Source: Verrucomicrobiota bacterium (lineage in GTDB: Bacteria; Verrucomicrobiota; Verrucomicrobiia; Limisphaerales; UBA11358). Taken from it: DNA of 8,775 nt. Positions within the stretch are counted from its first letter, which is position 1; each line of letters starts with the position of its first letter. Shown here piece after piece: positions 1 to 6,670 of this stretch. The translations under genes and the position numbers were made by a program. The stretch spans positions 1-8,775 of the forward strand of contig JAMFSG010000380.1 in assembly GCA_026225155.1 (NCBI GenBank), in the 5' to 3' direction. Under the pieces are notes generated by a model. That model ran no database searches and was not told the DNA's origin. It worked only from the letters and a program-made list of their open reading frames with translations.

Positions 1-15
1 CGAGATTAAAAATTT

Positions 16-1866
16 ATGAGAGAAGAATTCGAAAAACTGGCCGCTGCGGGAAAAATCGAAGGCAAACACGTGGAACCGCTGGTGCAATTGGTCGAAGGCG
101 GCTACTGCACGCATCGCAGTTGGGGTTTCGGAAAAATCAAAACGGTGGACACGGTGTTCGCACGTTTCACGATTGATTTTCCAGGTAAAGCCGGTCACAC
201 GATGGATTTGGCGTTCGCGGCGGAATCATTAAAACCGATTGCGAAAAATCACATTCTCGCACGCAAAGCTGCGGACATTGAAGCCGTGCGTCATCTCGCT
301 GCGCATCATCTGGATCTGATCAAACTCGTGCTGAATAGTTTTGACGGCAAAGCGACCGTTGACCAAATCCAGCAAGTGCTCGTGCCGGACGTCATCGCTG
401 AAGATTACAAAAAATGGTGGGAAACAGCGAAGCGCGAAATGAAAAAAGACGGCCACTTCATCGTGCCGTTGAAAAAAACCGAGCCGGTCATTTTTCAACA
501 ACAGGAAACTTCATTGCAGGCGCGTTCACTCGCAGATTTTCGCGCGGCGAAAGGTTTGAAGGCGCGCATCGTGGTCGTTGCGGAAATTCTCAAGGCCGTT
601 TCGGATTTGAGCGACAAGGCCGCCGCTGCGACGGAAATCATCAACGCGCTGAATGCGGACATCGTTTCGTATCAACGCACGCAGCCGTCGGTCGCGCTGG
701 AAGCGATTTTTGCGCGCGACGAATTGCGTCACGCCGCCGGTTTGCAGGCGACGACCATCGAAGTTTCCGCCGCGCAAATCTGGTTGCAGGACGGCATCAA
801 ATTCGGTCCGCTCGTCGAAACCATTCCCGCCGCGAAACATCATCGCGCGCTCGAATCGTTCCGCGAAGCGAATCCCGAACGCTGGCACGAAATTTTGCGC
901 GGCTCGATCAATCTGGTTTCCGCCAAGCTCGCGAAAGAATTCGCCAACCTGCTCATCGCGCAGGGCAAATTGGATTTGCTGAAGGAAACTCTCGCGCGGC
1001 ACATCAACCAGCACACGGCCAGCAGCGAATTGCTTTTGTGGTTCGGCCGCGAACGCAATGAAGATTTCGTGGACATCCTCGGCCCGGAAGTTTTCCGCGC
1101 GATGCTCACGGCGATGGAACGCGACCAGTTCAACGAACGCCGCTCAAACCGCTTGCGCGATTTCATTTTGGAAGATCAACAATTGATCGGCGAATTGACT
1201 GCATCCGCCGACATCGAAGTCGTCAAGGATTTGACGCGCGCGCTGAAATTGTCGCCGGTTTTCGACGACATGGACAAACGTTCGCTGCTCGCGCGGCTCG
1301 TCAAGGCGCATCCCGCCGTGCAACCGCTCATCAGCGGCGAACAAACGAAACAAGATTCCAGCCTGCTCGTTTCGTGGGAAAGTTTGGAACGCCGCCGCAT
1401 CGAGTATCAGGATTTGGTGCAGAAGAAAATTCCCGCCAACTCGAAAGAGATCGCCATCGCGCGCAGCTACGGCGACTTGCGCGAAAATCACGAATACAAG
1501 GCCGCGAAGGAGATGCAGAAAATTCTCATGCGCAACAAGGAAGAACTCGAAGCGCAACTCGCCCGTGCGCGCGGCACGGATTTTTCCAACGCAAAAACCG
1601 ATATCGTCGGCCAGGGCACGATTGTGCGTGTGCTGGATTTGATTTCGAATCAGCCGGAGACATTCACGATCCTTGGCGCATGGGATTCCGATCCCGAACA
1701 CGGCGTCATCAGCTATCTCACGCCCGTCGCGCAAGCGCTCGTGAACCACAAGATCGGCGACGAAGTGGAATTTGAACTTGAAGGCGTCAAACGCCGTCAG
1801 CGCATCGAAAAAATCGAAGCGTGGCAAGCACCGGTCGTCGTGGAAGTCGCGGAAGTCGCGGCGTAA
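16..1866 (+). CDS. greA: Long GreA-type transcription elongation (transcript cleavage) factor
   Basis: The protein has 616 residues, against about 158 for ordinary GreA. The Gre part is C-terminal: a coiled-coil segment from about residue 453 to 520 carries the acidic-tip motif ARSYGDLRENHEY, with Asp487 and Glu490 matching the acidic residues Gre factors insert into the RNA polymerase secondary channel to stimulate cleavage of backtracked RNA. A C-terminal FKBP-like Gre domain follows at about 528-602. Residues 1-450 are mostly helical. Near the N terminus (about 28-72) is a motif with Cys31, His33, Trp36, Gly37 and Gly39 that I cannot assign. Long Gre proteins of this layout are known in Chlamydiae and Verrucomicrobia. 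The ATG at 16 is the first possible start, because an in-frame TAA lies at 7-9. No clear Shine-Dalgarno sequence is seen. The Gre assignment is firm; the N-terminal role is unknown. Confidence 0.9.
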   Translation: MREEFEKLAAAGKIEGKHVEPLVQLVEGGYCTHRSWGFGKIKTVDTVFARFTIDFPGKAGHTMDLAFAAESLKPIAKNHILARKAADIEAVRHLAAHHLDLIKLVLNSFDGKATVDQIQQVLVPDVIAEDYKKWWETAKREMKKDGHFIVPLKKTEPVIFQQQETSLQARSLADFRAAKGLKARIVVVAEILKAVSDLSDKAAAATEIINALNADIVSYQRTQPSVALEAIFARDELRHAAGLQATTIEVSAAQIWLQDGIKFGPLVETIPAAKHHRALESFREANPERWHEILRGSINLVSAKLAKEFANLLIAQGKLDLLKETLARHINQHTASSELLLWFGRERNEDFVDILGPEVFRAMLTAMERDQFNERRSNRLRDFILEDQQLIGELTASADIEVVKDLTRALKLSPVFDDMDKRSLLARLVKAHPAVQPLISGEQTKQDSSLLVSWESLERRRIEYQDLVQKKIPANSKEIAIARSYGDLRENHEYKAAKEMQKILMRNKEELEAQLARARGTDFSNAKTDIVGQGTIVRVLDLISNQPETFTILGAWDSDPEHGVISYLTPVAQALVNHKIGDEVEFELEGVKRRQRIEKIEAWQAPVVVEVAEVAA

Positions 1867-1885
1867 GTTGAATCTAATAAAGAAA

Positions 1886-1927
1886 ACAGGAAGTCAGGAA
1901 ATTAAATCCTGCTTCCTGTTTTTGTTT
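1886..1927. terminator. Bidirectional rho-independent terminator
   Basis: ACAGGAAG-T-CAGGA (1886-1899) pairs with TCCTG-CTTCCTGT (1907-1919), giving a 13-bp stem with one bulged T and a 7-base loop. On the plus strand it is followed by a T run interrupted by one G. On the minus strand A-rich DNA at 1876-1886 provides the matching T-rich tail. It lies 20 bases after the GreA stop and downstream of the convergent DUF5069 gene, so it probably ends both transcripts. Confidence 0.9.
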
Positions 1928-1932
1928 TTACA

Positions 1933-1960
1933 AATCGTAAATCGGCAATCGCCAATCGTA
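1933..1960. repeat. Heptanucleotide tandem repeat AATCGNN x4
   Basis: Four consecutive 7-base units are seen: AATCGTA, AATCGGC, AATCGCC and AATCGTA. They sit in the short space between the terminator and the end of the convergent DUF5069 gene. The first five bases are invariant and the last two vary. No coding role is apparent. Similar 7-base-period intergenic repeats occur, as I recall, in Verrucomicrobia and related large-genome bacteria. Confidence 0.75.
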
Positions 1961-1967
1961 AATTTCT

Positions 1968-2411
1968 TCAGGCTTTGCCGCCGAAGGTAACGAAATCGTC
2001 CACTTCCAGCACGTCGAACCAAGTCGAAATATCCGTGCGTTTCGGCGCGTTGGTTTTGTGGAGGCTGTTGAAATATTCGCGCGAATCCGGATTGTCGGGC
2101 GAACGATTATCTTGCCAGTTCGTCCACGCGATGATTTGCGAAGGCGTCGGTTTGTTTTTGGCGTTGGCCGTGATCCATTCCAAAACTTCCGTGTCACTCT
2201 TGCCGAGCTGCTTTTTCAATTCTTCCGAATCAATGCCAGCGAAGGTCAGGAATCCTTGATCGAGCGGACAGGCGTAATGATAGTCGCCATTTTTGCCGGC
2301 GAGCGTGGCACGGCCCTTGTCGAGGCAACGCGGCAGAATCGCGTAACCACCTAAGCGCGTGCGCGGACTGCGCGGCGGGAATTTCGTCAAATCAGGTGTG
2401 TGCAGGGACAT
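1968..2411 (-). CDS. DUF5069 domain-containing protein
   Basis: This 147-residue soluble protein has no signal peptide or membrane segment. The N-terminal part PPRSPRTRLGGYAILPRCLDK (about residues 12-32) has the 'PRSPR-x-LGG-x-hydrophobic-x-R-x-(I/L)DK' pattern of DUF5069, followed by Asp/Tyr-His near 43-45, a GID-type segment near 58-60 and a 'VLEW' helix near 75-78. These are features I associate with this family of unknown function. The ATG at 2411 gives the usual family length. The gene converges on the GreA gene through a shared terminator and is divergent from the psd operon across about 118 bases. The reaction or partner is not known, and family membership rests on remembered motifs rather than a search. 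Confidence 0.75.
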   Translation of the reverse strand: MSLHTPDLTKFPPRSPRTRLGGYAILPRCLDKGRATLAGKNGDYHYACPLDQGFLTFAGIDSEELKKQLGKSDTEVLEWITANAKNKPTPSQIIAWTNWQDNRSPDNPDSREYFNSLHKTNAPKRTDISTWFDVLEVDDFVTFGGKA

Positions 2412-2438
2412 AATTTATTTGTGTGTTTGAGAATCGCG

Positions 2439-2457
2439 TTCCGGCACCGCGCCGGAA
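2439..2457. promoter_or_regulatory. Perfect inverted repeat in divergent intergenic region
   Basis: TTCCGGC (2439-2445) and GCCGGAA (2451-2457) form a perfect 7-bp inverted repeat with a 5-base centre. It lies between the divergent DUF5069 and psd starts. It could be an operator or a short hairpin. There is no T run, so it is not an obvious terminator. Function is unproven. Confidence 0.35.
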
Positions 2458-2494
2458 TTGGCGAAGACTTTTAACGTGCCTTGAAAATGCTGAA

Positions 2495-2523
2495 TTGCAA
2501 GTCGCTGGCGAAAATTTTATTGT
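2495..2523 (+). promoter_or_regulatory. Predicted promoter of psd-pssA-lysE operon
   Basis: TTGCAA (2495-2500) and TATTGT (2518-2523) are separated by 17 bases, and each matches the sigma-70 consensus at four of six positions. Only six bases separate the -10 element from the GTG start of psd, so transcription would begin at or next to the start codon, which implies a leaderless message. Prediction only. Confidence 0.35.
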
Positions 2524-2529
2524 GAAGCC

Positions 2530-3216
2530 GTGAAACACTCTGGCAAGGCCGCGCAATCCGCACTGAAACTTATCGGGCTTTCGCTCGCCGCCGTCCTCGT
2601 GCTGCTGCTCGTCGCGTTCCTCGCCAAATGGATCGCTATTTTCTTTTTGAGCATGATCTGGGTGTTGCTTGGCCTTTGGGTGTTGTTCGTCGCGTTCACA
2701 TTTTATTTTTTCCGCGATCCCGACCCGATGACGCCGAGCGGCAAAAATCTCGTCATCGCACCGGGTCACGGCAAAGTGGACACCATTGACACCACGACGG
2801 AAAACGAATTCATGGGCGGCGAATGCCAGCGTATTTCCATTTTTCTTTCCGTGTTCAATGTGCACGTCCAAAACGCGCCCGTCACCGGACGCGTCGCGTA
2901 TTTCAGACACAAGGACGGACAATATCTCAATGCGATGCGCGCCGATTGCGCGGACTTCAACGAAAATGTTTTGATCGGCATCGAATCCATCGAACCTGCC
3001 GGCGCGAAAGTCGGCGTGCGCCTGATCTCCGGCCTCATTGCGCGCCGCATCGTTCCGTGGATTTCGCAAAACGATCCCGTCTTGCGCGGCGAACGCATCA
3101 GCCTCATCCAATTCGGTTCGCGCGTGAATGTCTATCTGCCGATGAATGCGAAAATAAAAACCCAACTCGGAGACCGTGTCGTTGGCGGACAAAGTATTTT
3201 AGCGGAACTGGCGTAA
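2530..3216 (+). CDS. psd: Phosphatidylserine decarboxylase, short (archaeal-type) form
   Basis: The enzyme decarboxylates phosphatidylserine to phosphatidylethanolamine at the inner membrane. Of its 228 residues, about 13-58 form two hydrophobic segments likely to anchor it. Family marks follow in order: FFRDP (60-64), APGHGKV (77-83), FLSVFNVHVQNAP (105-117) and FGSRVNVYLP (195-204). Self-cleavage between Gly196 and Ser197 would make the pyruvoyl group and a 32-residue alpha chain. An oddity is His80, where most family members have Asp in a PADG motif. The start is GTG; the next bases fit the family well and no better in-frame start lies upstream. It is followed after three bases by pssA, which makes its substrate. 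Assignment is firm. Confidence 0.93.
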   Translation: MKHSGKAAQSALKLIGLSLAAVLVLLLVAFLAKWIAIFFLSMIWVLLGLWVLFVAFTFYFFRDPDPMTPSGKNLVIAPGHGKVDTIDTTTENEFMGGECQRISIFLSVFNVHVQNAPVTGRVAYFRHKDGQYLNAMRADCADFNENVLIGIESIEPAGAKVGVRLISGLIARRIVPWISQNDPVLRGERISLIQFGSRVNVYLPMNAKIKTQLGDRVVGGQSILAELA

Positions 3217-3219
3217 ATC

Positions 3220-4089
3220 ATGGCTGAAAAAACCGAAATCAAAAATCCGGCGGCTGATGAAAATCAGAAACTGAAAATTTATTTTCTGCCGAACCTGCTG
3301 ACGGCAGGAAATCTATTTTGCGGTTTCGTCGCGCTGACCAAAATTGTCGAAGCCGATCTCACGCCCGATGCCGCCGGATTCATCAACTGGATGCCGATCA
3401 AATTTGCCCTCGGCGCGATTTTGCTCGCGTGCATTTTTGATCTGTTCGATGGCCGCGTCGCGCGCATGGGCGGACACGAAAGTCCGTTCGGTCGTGAATT
3501 CGATTCGCTCGCCGACCTGATTTCCTTCGGCGCCGCGCCCGCGTTTCTCGTCCATCGCGTCGTATTGCACGATGTTTTTAGCGACGATTATCAGGAACTC
3601 GGCTGGTTCATTGCTTCAATTTATTTGATCTGCGGCGCGTTCCGATTGGCGCGATTTAATTGTCTTTCCGCAATGAATCTGCCCGGCGCCGGCAAAGATT
3701 TTCTCGGCTTTCCAATTCCATCCGCTGCCGGTCTCGTCGCGTCGCTGACTTTGTTCATCATCAAGCTGAACGAAAAAGAAAAAGACCTCGGCCATCTTGC
3801 GTATCTGCTGCCCGTCGTGCTCGTATTTTTATCCGCGATGATGGTCAGCGAAGTGCGTTATCCGAGTTTCAAATCGCTCGGCCTGCGCTCGACCACCACT
3901 TTTCTAAAAGTCGTGACCGGCGCGATTTTTCTCGGCTGCCTGTTGATCTTCCGCGAAAAAATAATTTATTACGTCCTGCCGCTGTTCTTCACGGCGTATC
4001 TGGTTTACGGTTTCATCCGACCGCACATTTCACGCGCGTGGCGGAAGGAAATCGAAGAGGACGAAGACGAACCGGACGGAGCGAATTAA
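3220..4089 (+). CDS. pssA: CDP-diacylglycerol--serine O-phosphatidyltransferase
   Basis: This membrane enzyme joins serine to CDP-diacylglycerol, giving phosphatidylserine and CMP; the product feeds psd just upstream. The CDP-alcohol phosphotransferase signature DG-x2-AR-x8-G-x3-D-x3-D is complete, with Asp77, Gly78, Ala81, Arg82, Gly91, Asp95 and Asp99. The protein has 289 residues with several hydrophobic segments (about 25-42, 60-76, 100-115, 127-143, 165-182, 195-210, 230-244, 248-266) and an acidic C-terminal tail (EEDEDEPD). PNLLTAGNLFCGF at 24-36 is typical of the N terminus of PssA. The gene starts three bases after psd and ends one base before the LysE gene, so the three are very likely co-transcribed. 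Assignment is firm. Confidence 0.95.
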   Translation: MAEKTEIKNPAADENQKLKIYFLPNLLTAGNLFCGFVALTKIVEADLTPDAAGFINWMPIKFALGAILLACIFDLFDGRVARMGGHESPFGREFDSLADLISFGAAPAFLVHRVVLHDVFSDDYQELGWFIASIYLICGAFRLARFNCLSAMNLPGAGKDFLGFPIPSAAGLVASLTLFIIKLNEKEKDLGHLAYLLPVVLVFLSAMMVSEVRYPSFKSLGLRSTTTFLKVVTGAIFLGCLLIFREKIIYYVLPLFFTAYLVYGFIRPHISRAWRKEIEEDEDEPDGAN

Positions 4090-4090
4090 A

Positions 4091-4801
4091 ATGGAAGTGC
4101 ATCCGTTTTTTTTAGCCGGCATGGCGGGATTTTTCAGCGCGCTGATCTTTTCTTCCATCCCCGTCGGCCCAATCAACCTGACCATCCTGAATGAAGGCTG
4201 CAAACGCGGCTTTCTTTGGGCGTTTCTAATCGGCCTCGGCGCGGCGACGATGGAAGCGATTTATTGCACCATCGCGTTCACCGGTTTTTCATCATTTTTT
4301 GAAAACCGCACGGTGAAAGCCTTGATGGAAGTCGTCAGCTTCATTTTTCTTTTGTTTCTTGGCGCAAAATTTTTGACAGCTCAAACCGTCAACGTGCCAA
4401 CCAAACTCGACGCCGCTTCGGCAAAACTCGGCGCGCATCTCAATGAAAAATTGCATCCGCACTCAGCATTCACGACCGGTTTCGTGCGCGTCATGGGCAA
4501 TCTCGGCGTCTTGCTCACTTGGCTGGTGATTGCCGCCTATCTCATGTCGCACGACGCTTATCTCACTTCACAACCGTGGGTTGCCGACCAACTGAATGCC
4601 AAAGCCGCGTGCATTGCCGGTGTTTTATTGGGAACCAATTTTTGGTTTTGCGCGTTGAGTTTCAGCGTCTCGCGCAGCCACGGACGATTGAGCCAGAAAA
4701 CTTTATTGCGGATGCAGCATATCTCCGGTTTTTGCTTGTTGGTGGCCGGACTTTACGGCGGCGCACACGTCATCTGGCAACTCACGCGCCATCGCATTTG
4801 A
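4091..4801 (+). CDS. LysE/RhtB-family transporter
   Basis: This is a 236-residue integral membrane protein. The first 60 residues have the LysE superfamily pattern: a first membrane segment followed by PVGPINLTILNEGCKRG (24-40) and a glycine-rich second segment (about 43-63). Further hydrophobic segments lie at about 80-97, 135-152, 172-192 and 210-228, fitting the usual six helices. Family members export amino acids or related small molecules; the substrate cannot be read from sequence. A GGAG at 4078-4081, nine bases before the ATG, may be its ribosome binding site. It begins one base after pssA, so it is the third gene of the phospholipid operon. A link to serine or ethanolamine handling is possible but is only inference. 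Confidence 0.85.
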   Translation: MEVHPFFLAGMAGFFSALIFSSIPVGPINLTILNEGCKRGFLWAFLIGLGAATMEAIYCTIAFTGFSSFFENRTVKALMEVVSFIFLLFLGAKFLTAQTVNVPTKLDAASAKLGAHLNEKLHPHSAFTTGFVRVMGNLGVLLTWLVIAAYLMSHDAYLTSQPWVADQLNAKAACIAGVLLGTNFWFCALSFSVSRSHGRLSQKTLLRMQHISGFCLLVAGLYGGAHVIWQLTRHRI

Positions 4802-4828
4802 AAACAAACTCTTTTGGTGAATTGAGTT

Positions 4829-4856
4829 TTGTGTAAGCTATTCGCCCGCGCATAGT
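4829..4856 (+). promoter_or_regulatory. Weak candidate promoter for ychF
   Basis: TTGTGT (4829-4834) and CATAGT (4851-4856) lie 16 bases apart in the 68-base gap before ychF. The -10 element matches consensus at four positions and the -35 at three. The gap is the only non-coding DNA between the transporter gene and ychF. Read-through from the operon upstream is equally possible, since no terminator is seen after the transporter gene. Confidence 0.2.
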
Positions 4857-4869
4857 CGCGAAAAATTTT

Positions 4870-5973
4870 ATGCTCAAAGCTGGAATTGTCGGATTGCCCA
4901 ACGTCGGCAAATCAACCCTGTTCAACGCCGTCACGCGCACGCGCAAGGCCGAGGCCGCGAACTATCCGTTCTGCACCATTGACCCGAACGTCGGCATCGT
5001 CACCGTGCCGGACGAACGCATGGCCGTGCTGCAAGGCATCGCGAAAACGAATGTCGTCATTCCTGCCGCGATCGAATTCGTGGACATCGCCGGCCTCGTC
5101 AAAGGCGCGTCGCAAGGCGAAGGTCTCGGCAACAAATTTCTCACGCACATCCGCGAAGTGGACGCCATTGTGCAAGTCGTCCGCTGCTTCGAAGATGCCG
5201 ATATTCATCATGTCGCCGGCAGCGTCGATCCCGTGCGCGATATTGAAGTCATCAACACCGAACTCGTTTTGTGCGATCTCGAAGCCGTGAAAAAACGTCT
5301 CGAAAAAGTCGCCAAGGACGCCAAGCGTGGCGACAAGATCGCGCTCGCCGAAGAAGCCGTTCTCAAAAAATTGGAACCCGTGCTCGACGCCGGCAAACCC
5401 GCGCTCACCGTCACGTTGACGCCGGAAGAAAAAGCCATTTCCAAACCGTTTTTCCTGCTCACCGACAAGCCGACGATTTTCGCCTGCAACGTCAAAGAAA
5501 ACGATTTGGCAACCGCCGACAAAAATCCTTACGTCCTTAAAGTCCGCGAATACGTCAAAACCCATCTCGCGTGCGAAGCCGTCGTCATCAGCGCGCAGAT
5601 CGAAAGCGATTTGATTGATCTCTCCGCTGACGAAGCGAAGGAATTTTTGAAAGAACTCGGCGTCACCGAATCCGGCGTCGGCGTTTTGATCCGCGCGACT
5701 TACCATTTGCTCGGCCTGCGGACTTATTTCACGGCGGGCGAAAAAGAAGTTCGCGCCTGGACCATCCACGTCGGCGACACCGCACCGAAAGCCGCCGGCG
5801 TCATCCATTCCGATTTCGAACGCGGCTTCATCAAAGCCGAAACCGTCGCCTACGACGACCTGGTGAAACTCGGTTCCGTCGCCGCCGCGCGCGAGAAAGG
5901 TTTATACCGCATGGAAGGCAAAGAATACGTCGTGAAAGACGGCGACGTGCTGTTGTTCAAGTTTAACGTTTAG
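4870..5973 (+). CDS. ychF: Ribosome-associated ATPase YchF (Obg/OLA1 family)
   Basis: This 367-residue protein matches the usual YchF length. The Walker A (G1) motif GLPNVGKST is at 8-16 and G3 is VDIAGLVKGA at 71-80. The G4 position reads NVKE (207-210) instead of NKxD, which in this family shifts specificity from GTP to ATP. A helical insert (about 125-195) precedes the end of the G domain, and the C-terminal TGS domain is at about 282-366. YchF binds the 70S ribosome and is linked to oxidative-stress control and choice of translation start. The ATG at 4870 gives the standard N terminus MLKAGIVGLP. The A/T-rich AAAAATTTT before the start contains no Shine-Dalgarno sequence. Assignment is firm. 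Confidence 0.97.
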   Translation: MLKAGIVGLPNVGKSTLFNAVTRTRKAEAANYPFCTIDPNVGIVTVPDERMAVLQGIAKTNVVIPAAIEFVDIAGLVKGASQGEGLGNKFLTHIREVDAIVQVVRCFEDADIHHVAGSVDPVRDIEVINTELVLCDLEAVKKRLEKVAKDAKRGDKIALAEEAVLKKLEPVLDAGKPALTVTLTPEEKAISKPFFLLTDKPTIFACNVKENDLATADKNPYVLKVREYVKTHLACEAVVISAQIESDLIDLSADEAKEFLKELGVTESGVGVLIRATYHLLGLRTYFTAGEKEVRAWTIHVGDTAPKAAGVIHSDFERGFIKAETVAYDDLVKLGSVAAAREKGLYRMEGKEYVVKDGDVLLFKFNV

Positions 5974-6016
5974 TTTATAGCTTTACCGAGATTGTCATTA
6001 AAAAAGTGCGAACAAA

Positions 6017-6361
6017 ATGGCTAGGCCAAAAAAAATTGAAGAATGGCCAAAGAGTTTCGCCGCCATGTTGAATTATGCCTTCAAAAAGAAAAGACCAGAA
6101 GATAGGTTAGCTTTTTATAAATTATTTTTGCGCGATTTTTTACATAAAGGTTCTACCGCTCAAGCAACACCACAAGAAATTGAAACGGCTTTGGAATCTG
6201 ACCGTGAAAAACAATTTGATGAGAACTGGGCGTTTCATATTCGTTTATGGTCAGAAATGTCATTTGAAAAATGGAAGCGCGAGAATATCAAAAGGCGCAT
6301 GATAAAAATGGCCACTGCTAGTTGGTCAAACCAGGCTAGAAAAAAAAGGAAGAAAAAATAA
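6017..6361 (+). CDS. Small lysine-rich hypothetical protein
   Basis: The product is 114 residues and I do not recognise its family. It is very basic, with a Lys/Arg-rich C terminus ending KKRKKK, rich in Trp and Phe, and probably all helical with no membrane segment. A region with several acidic residues (about 80-92 of the helical body) sits between basic ends. The charge could suit nucleic-acid or ribosome binding, but that is inference. Codon and base use differ sharply from the neighbours: many AAA, AGA, TTA and TTT codons in visibly A/T-rich DNA, while core genes here favour G/C at third positions. This suggests recent acquisition. The ATG at 6017 is 43 bases after ychF; no Shine-Dalgarno sequence and no convincing promoter is seen. 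The 114-codon open frame with coherent protein composition supports a real gene. Confidence 0.65.
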   Translation: MARPKKIEEWPKSFAAMLNYAFKKKRPEDRLAFYKLFLRDFLHKGSTAQATPQEIETALESDREKQFDENWAFHIRLWSEMSFEKWKRENIKRRMIKMATASWSNQARKKRKKK

Positions 6362-6403
6362 AGTCCACCTCTTGACAGAATTTTCCCTAACGATTTTTGC
6401 ATT

Positions 6404-6508
6404 AAGCATTCGATAATCTGCGCCAAGCAGAAAATAATCTACGGTAAGCAGTAAACAATCTGTCACAAGCAGCCGGAAAATTGCTGCAAGCATTCATTTC
6501 GAAGCAAA
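6404..6508. repeat. Degenerate 21-bp direct-repeat array, five units
   Basis: AAGCA recurs at 6404, 6425, 6446, 6467 and 6488, exactly 21 bases apart each time. Units 1-3 also share (A/C)AAT-CT near their middle, giving an approximate consensus AAGCAGTAAATAATCTGCGGC; units 4 and 5 are more degenerate. Twenty-one is three times seven, in line with the 7-base repeat at 1933-1960. The array fills most of the gap between the small basic gene and the tRNA. A perfect TTGACA at 6372-6377 has no good -10 partner. Nothing else is seen in 6362-6550. Confidence 0.7.
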
Positions 6509-6550
6509 AGAGCCAATTTTCAACATGATAAAGTTCAGGTGCGTAAAAGC

Positions 6551-6625
6551 ACGCCGGTAGCTCAAATGGATAGAGCGCGTTCACTCGAAGGACGAATGAC
6601 ACAGGTTCAAATCCTGTCCGGCGAT
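6551..6625 (+). tRNA. tRNA-Arg(TCG)-like gene, non-canonical
   Basis: A cloverleaf can be drawn. The acceptor is 6551-6557 with 6618-6624 (six pairs plus an A-A mismatch at the outermost position). The D arm is GCTC/GAGC around AAATGGATA, the anticodon stem CGTTC/GGACG with one T-G pair, and the T arm ACAGG-TTCAAAT-CCTGT is perfect. The anticodon loop ACTCGAA puts TCG at 34-36, which reads CGA (Arg). The GGATAGAGC D-arm is typical of bacterial tRNA-Arg. Oddities: position 33 is C instead of the near-universal T, the variable region has six bases, the outermost acceptor pair is broken and no CCA is encoded. It may be functional but diverged, or a decaying or accessory tRNA. Confidence 0.72.
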
Positions 6626-6646
6626 TTAATTTTATTCCACAAATGA

Positions 6647-6662
6647 CTTTGCGTCTCTGCGG
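6647..6662. repeat. Short CTTTGCG-type heptad repeat
   Basis: CTTTGCG followed by TCTCTGC, then GG, is a two-unit imperfect 7-base-period element between the tRNA and the end of the rhodanese gene. Motifs of this kind are common, as I recall, in intergenic DNA of Verrucomicrobia and other large-genome bacteria. Two units are too few to be sure. Confidence 0.3.
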
Positions 6663-6670
6663 TAAAAATT

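Noticed and set aside
1772..1990. A 72-codon plus-strand frame overlapping the end of the Gre gene
   Set aside because: It runs through the Gre 3' end, the terminator hairpin and the heptad repeat. Its protein is just a translation of these, so it is a shadow.
4912..5808. A 298-codon minus-strand frame opposite ychF
   Set aside because: It is a long antisense shadow produced by third-position G/C bias in ychF and has no family features.
6372..6400. Promoter with perfect TTGACA -35 upstream of the repeat array
   Set aside because: At 16-18 bases downstream there is only TTTTGC-like sequence, so no acceptable -10 element supports it.
6404..6508. CRISPR array
   Set aside because: Repeat identity is confined to about five bases per 21-base unit, there are no separate repeats and spacers, and no cas gene is nearby.
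6402..6602. A 66-codon minus-strand frame with heptapeptide-like repeats across the 21-bp array and tRNA
   Set aside because: It overlaps the tRNA gene and its peptide repeats follow directly from the DNA repeat. There is no independent sign of coding.
2509..6670. Recurrent (GCG)AAAAATTTTAT motif at about 2510, 4858 and 6663
   Set aside because: Two copies precede starts (psd, ychF) but the third is past the end of a gene. Short A/T tracts like this are expected by chance in such intergenic DNA.
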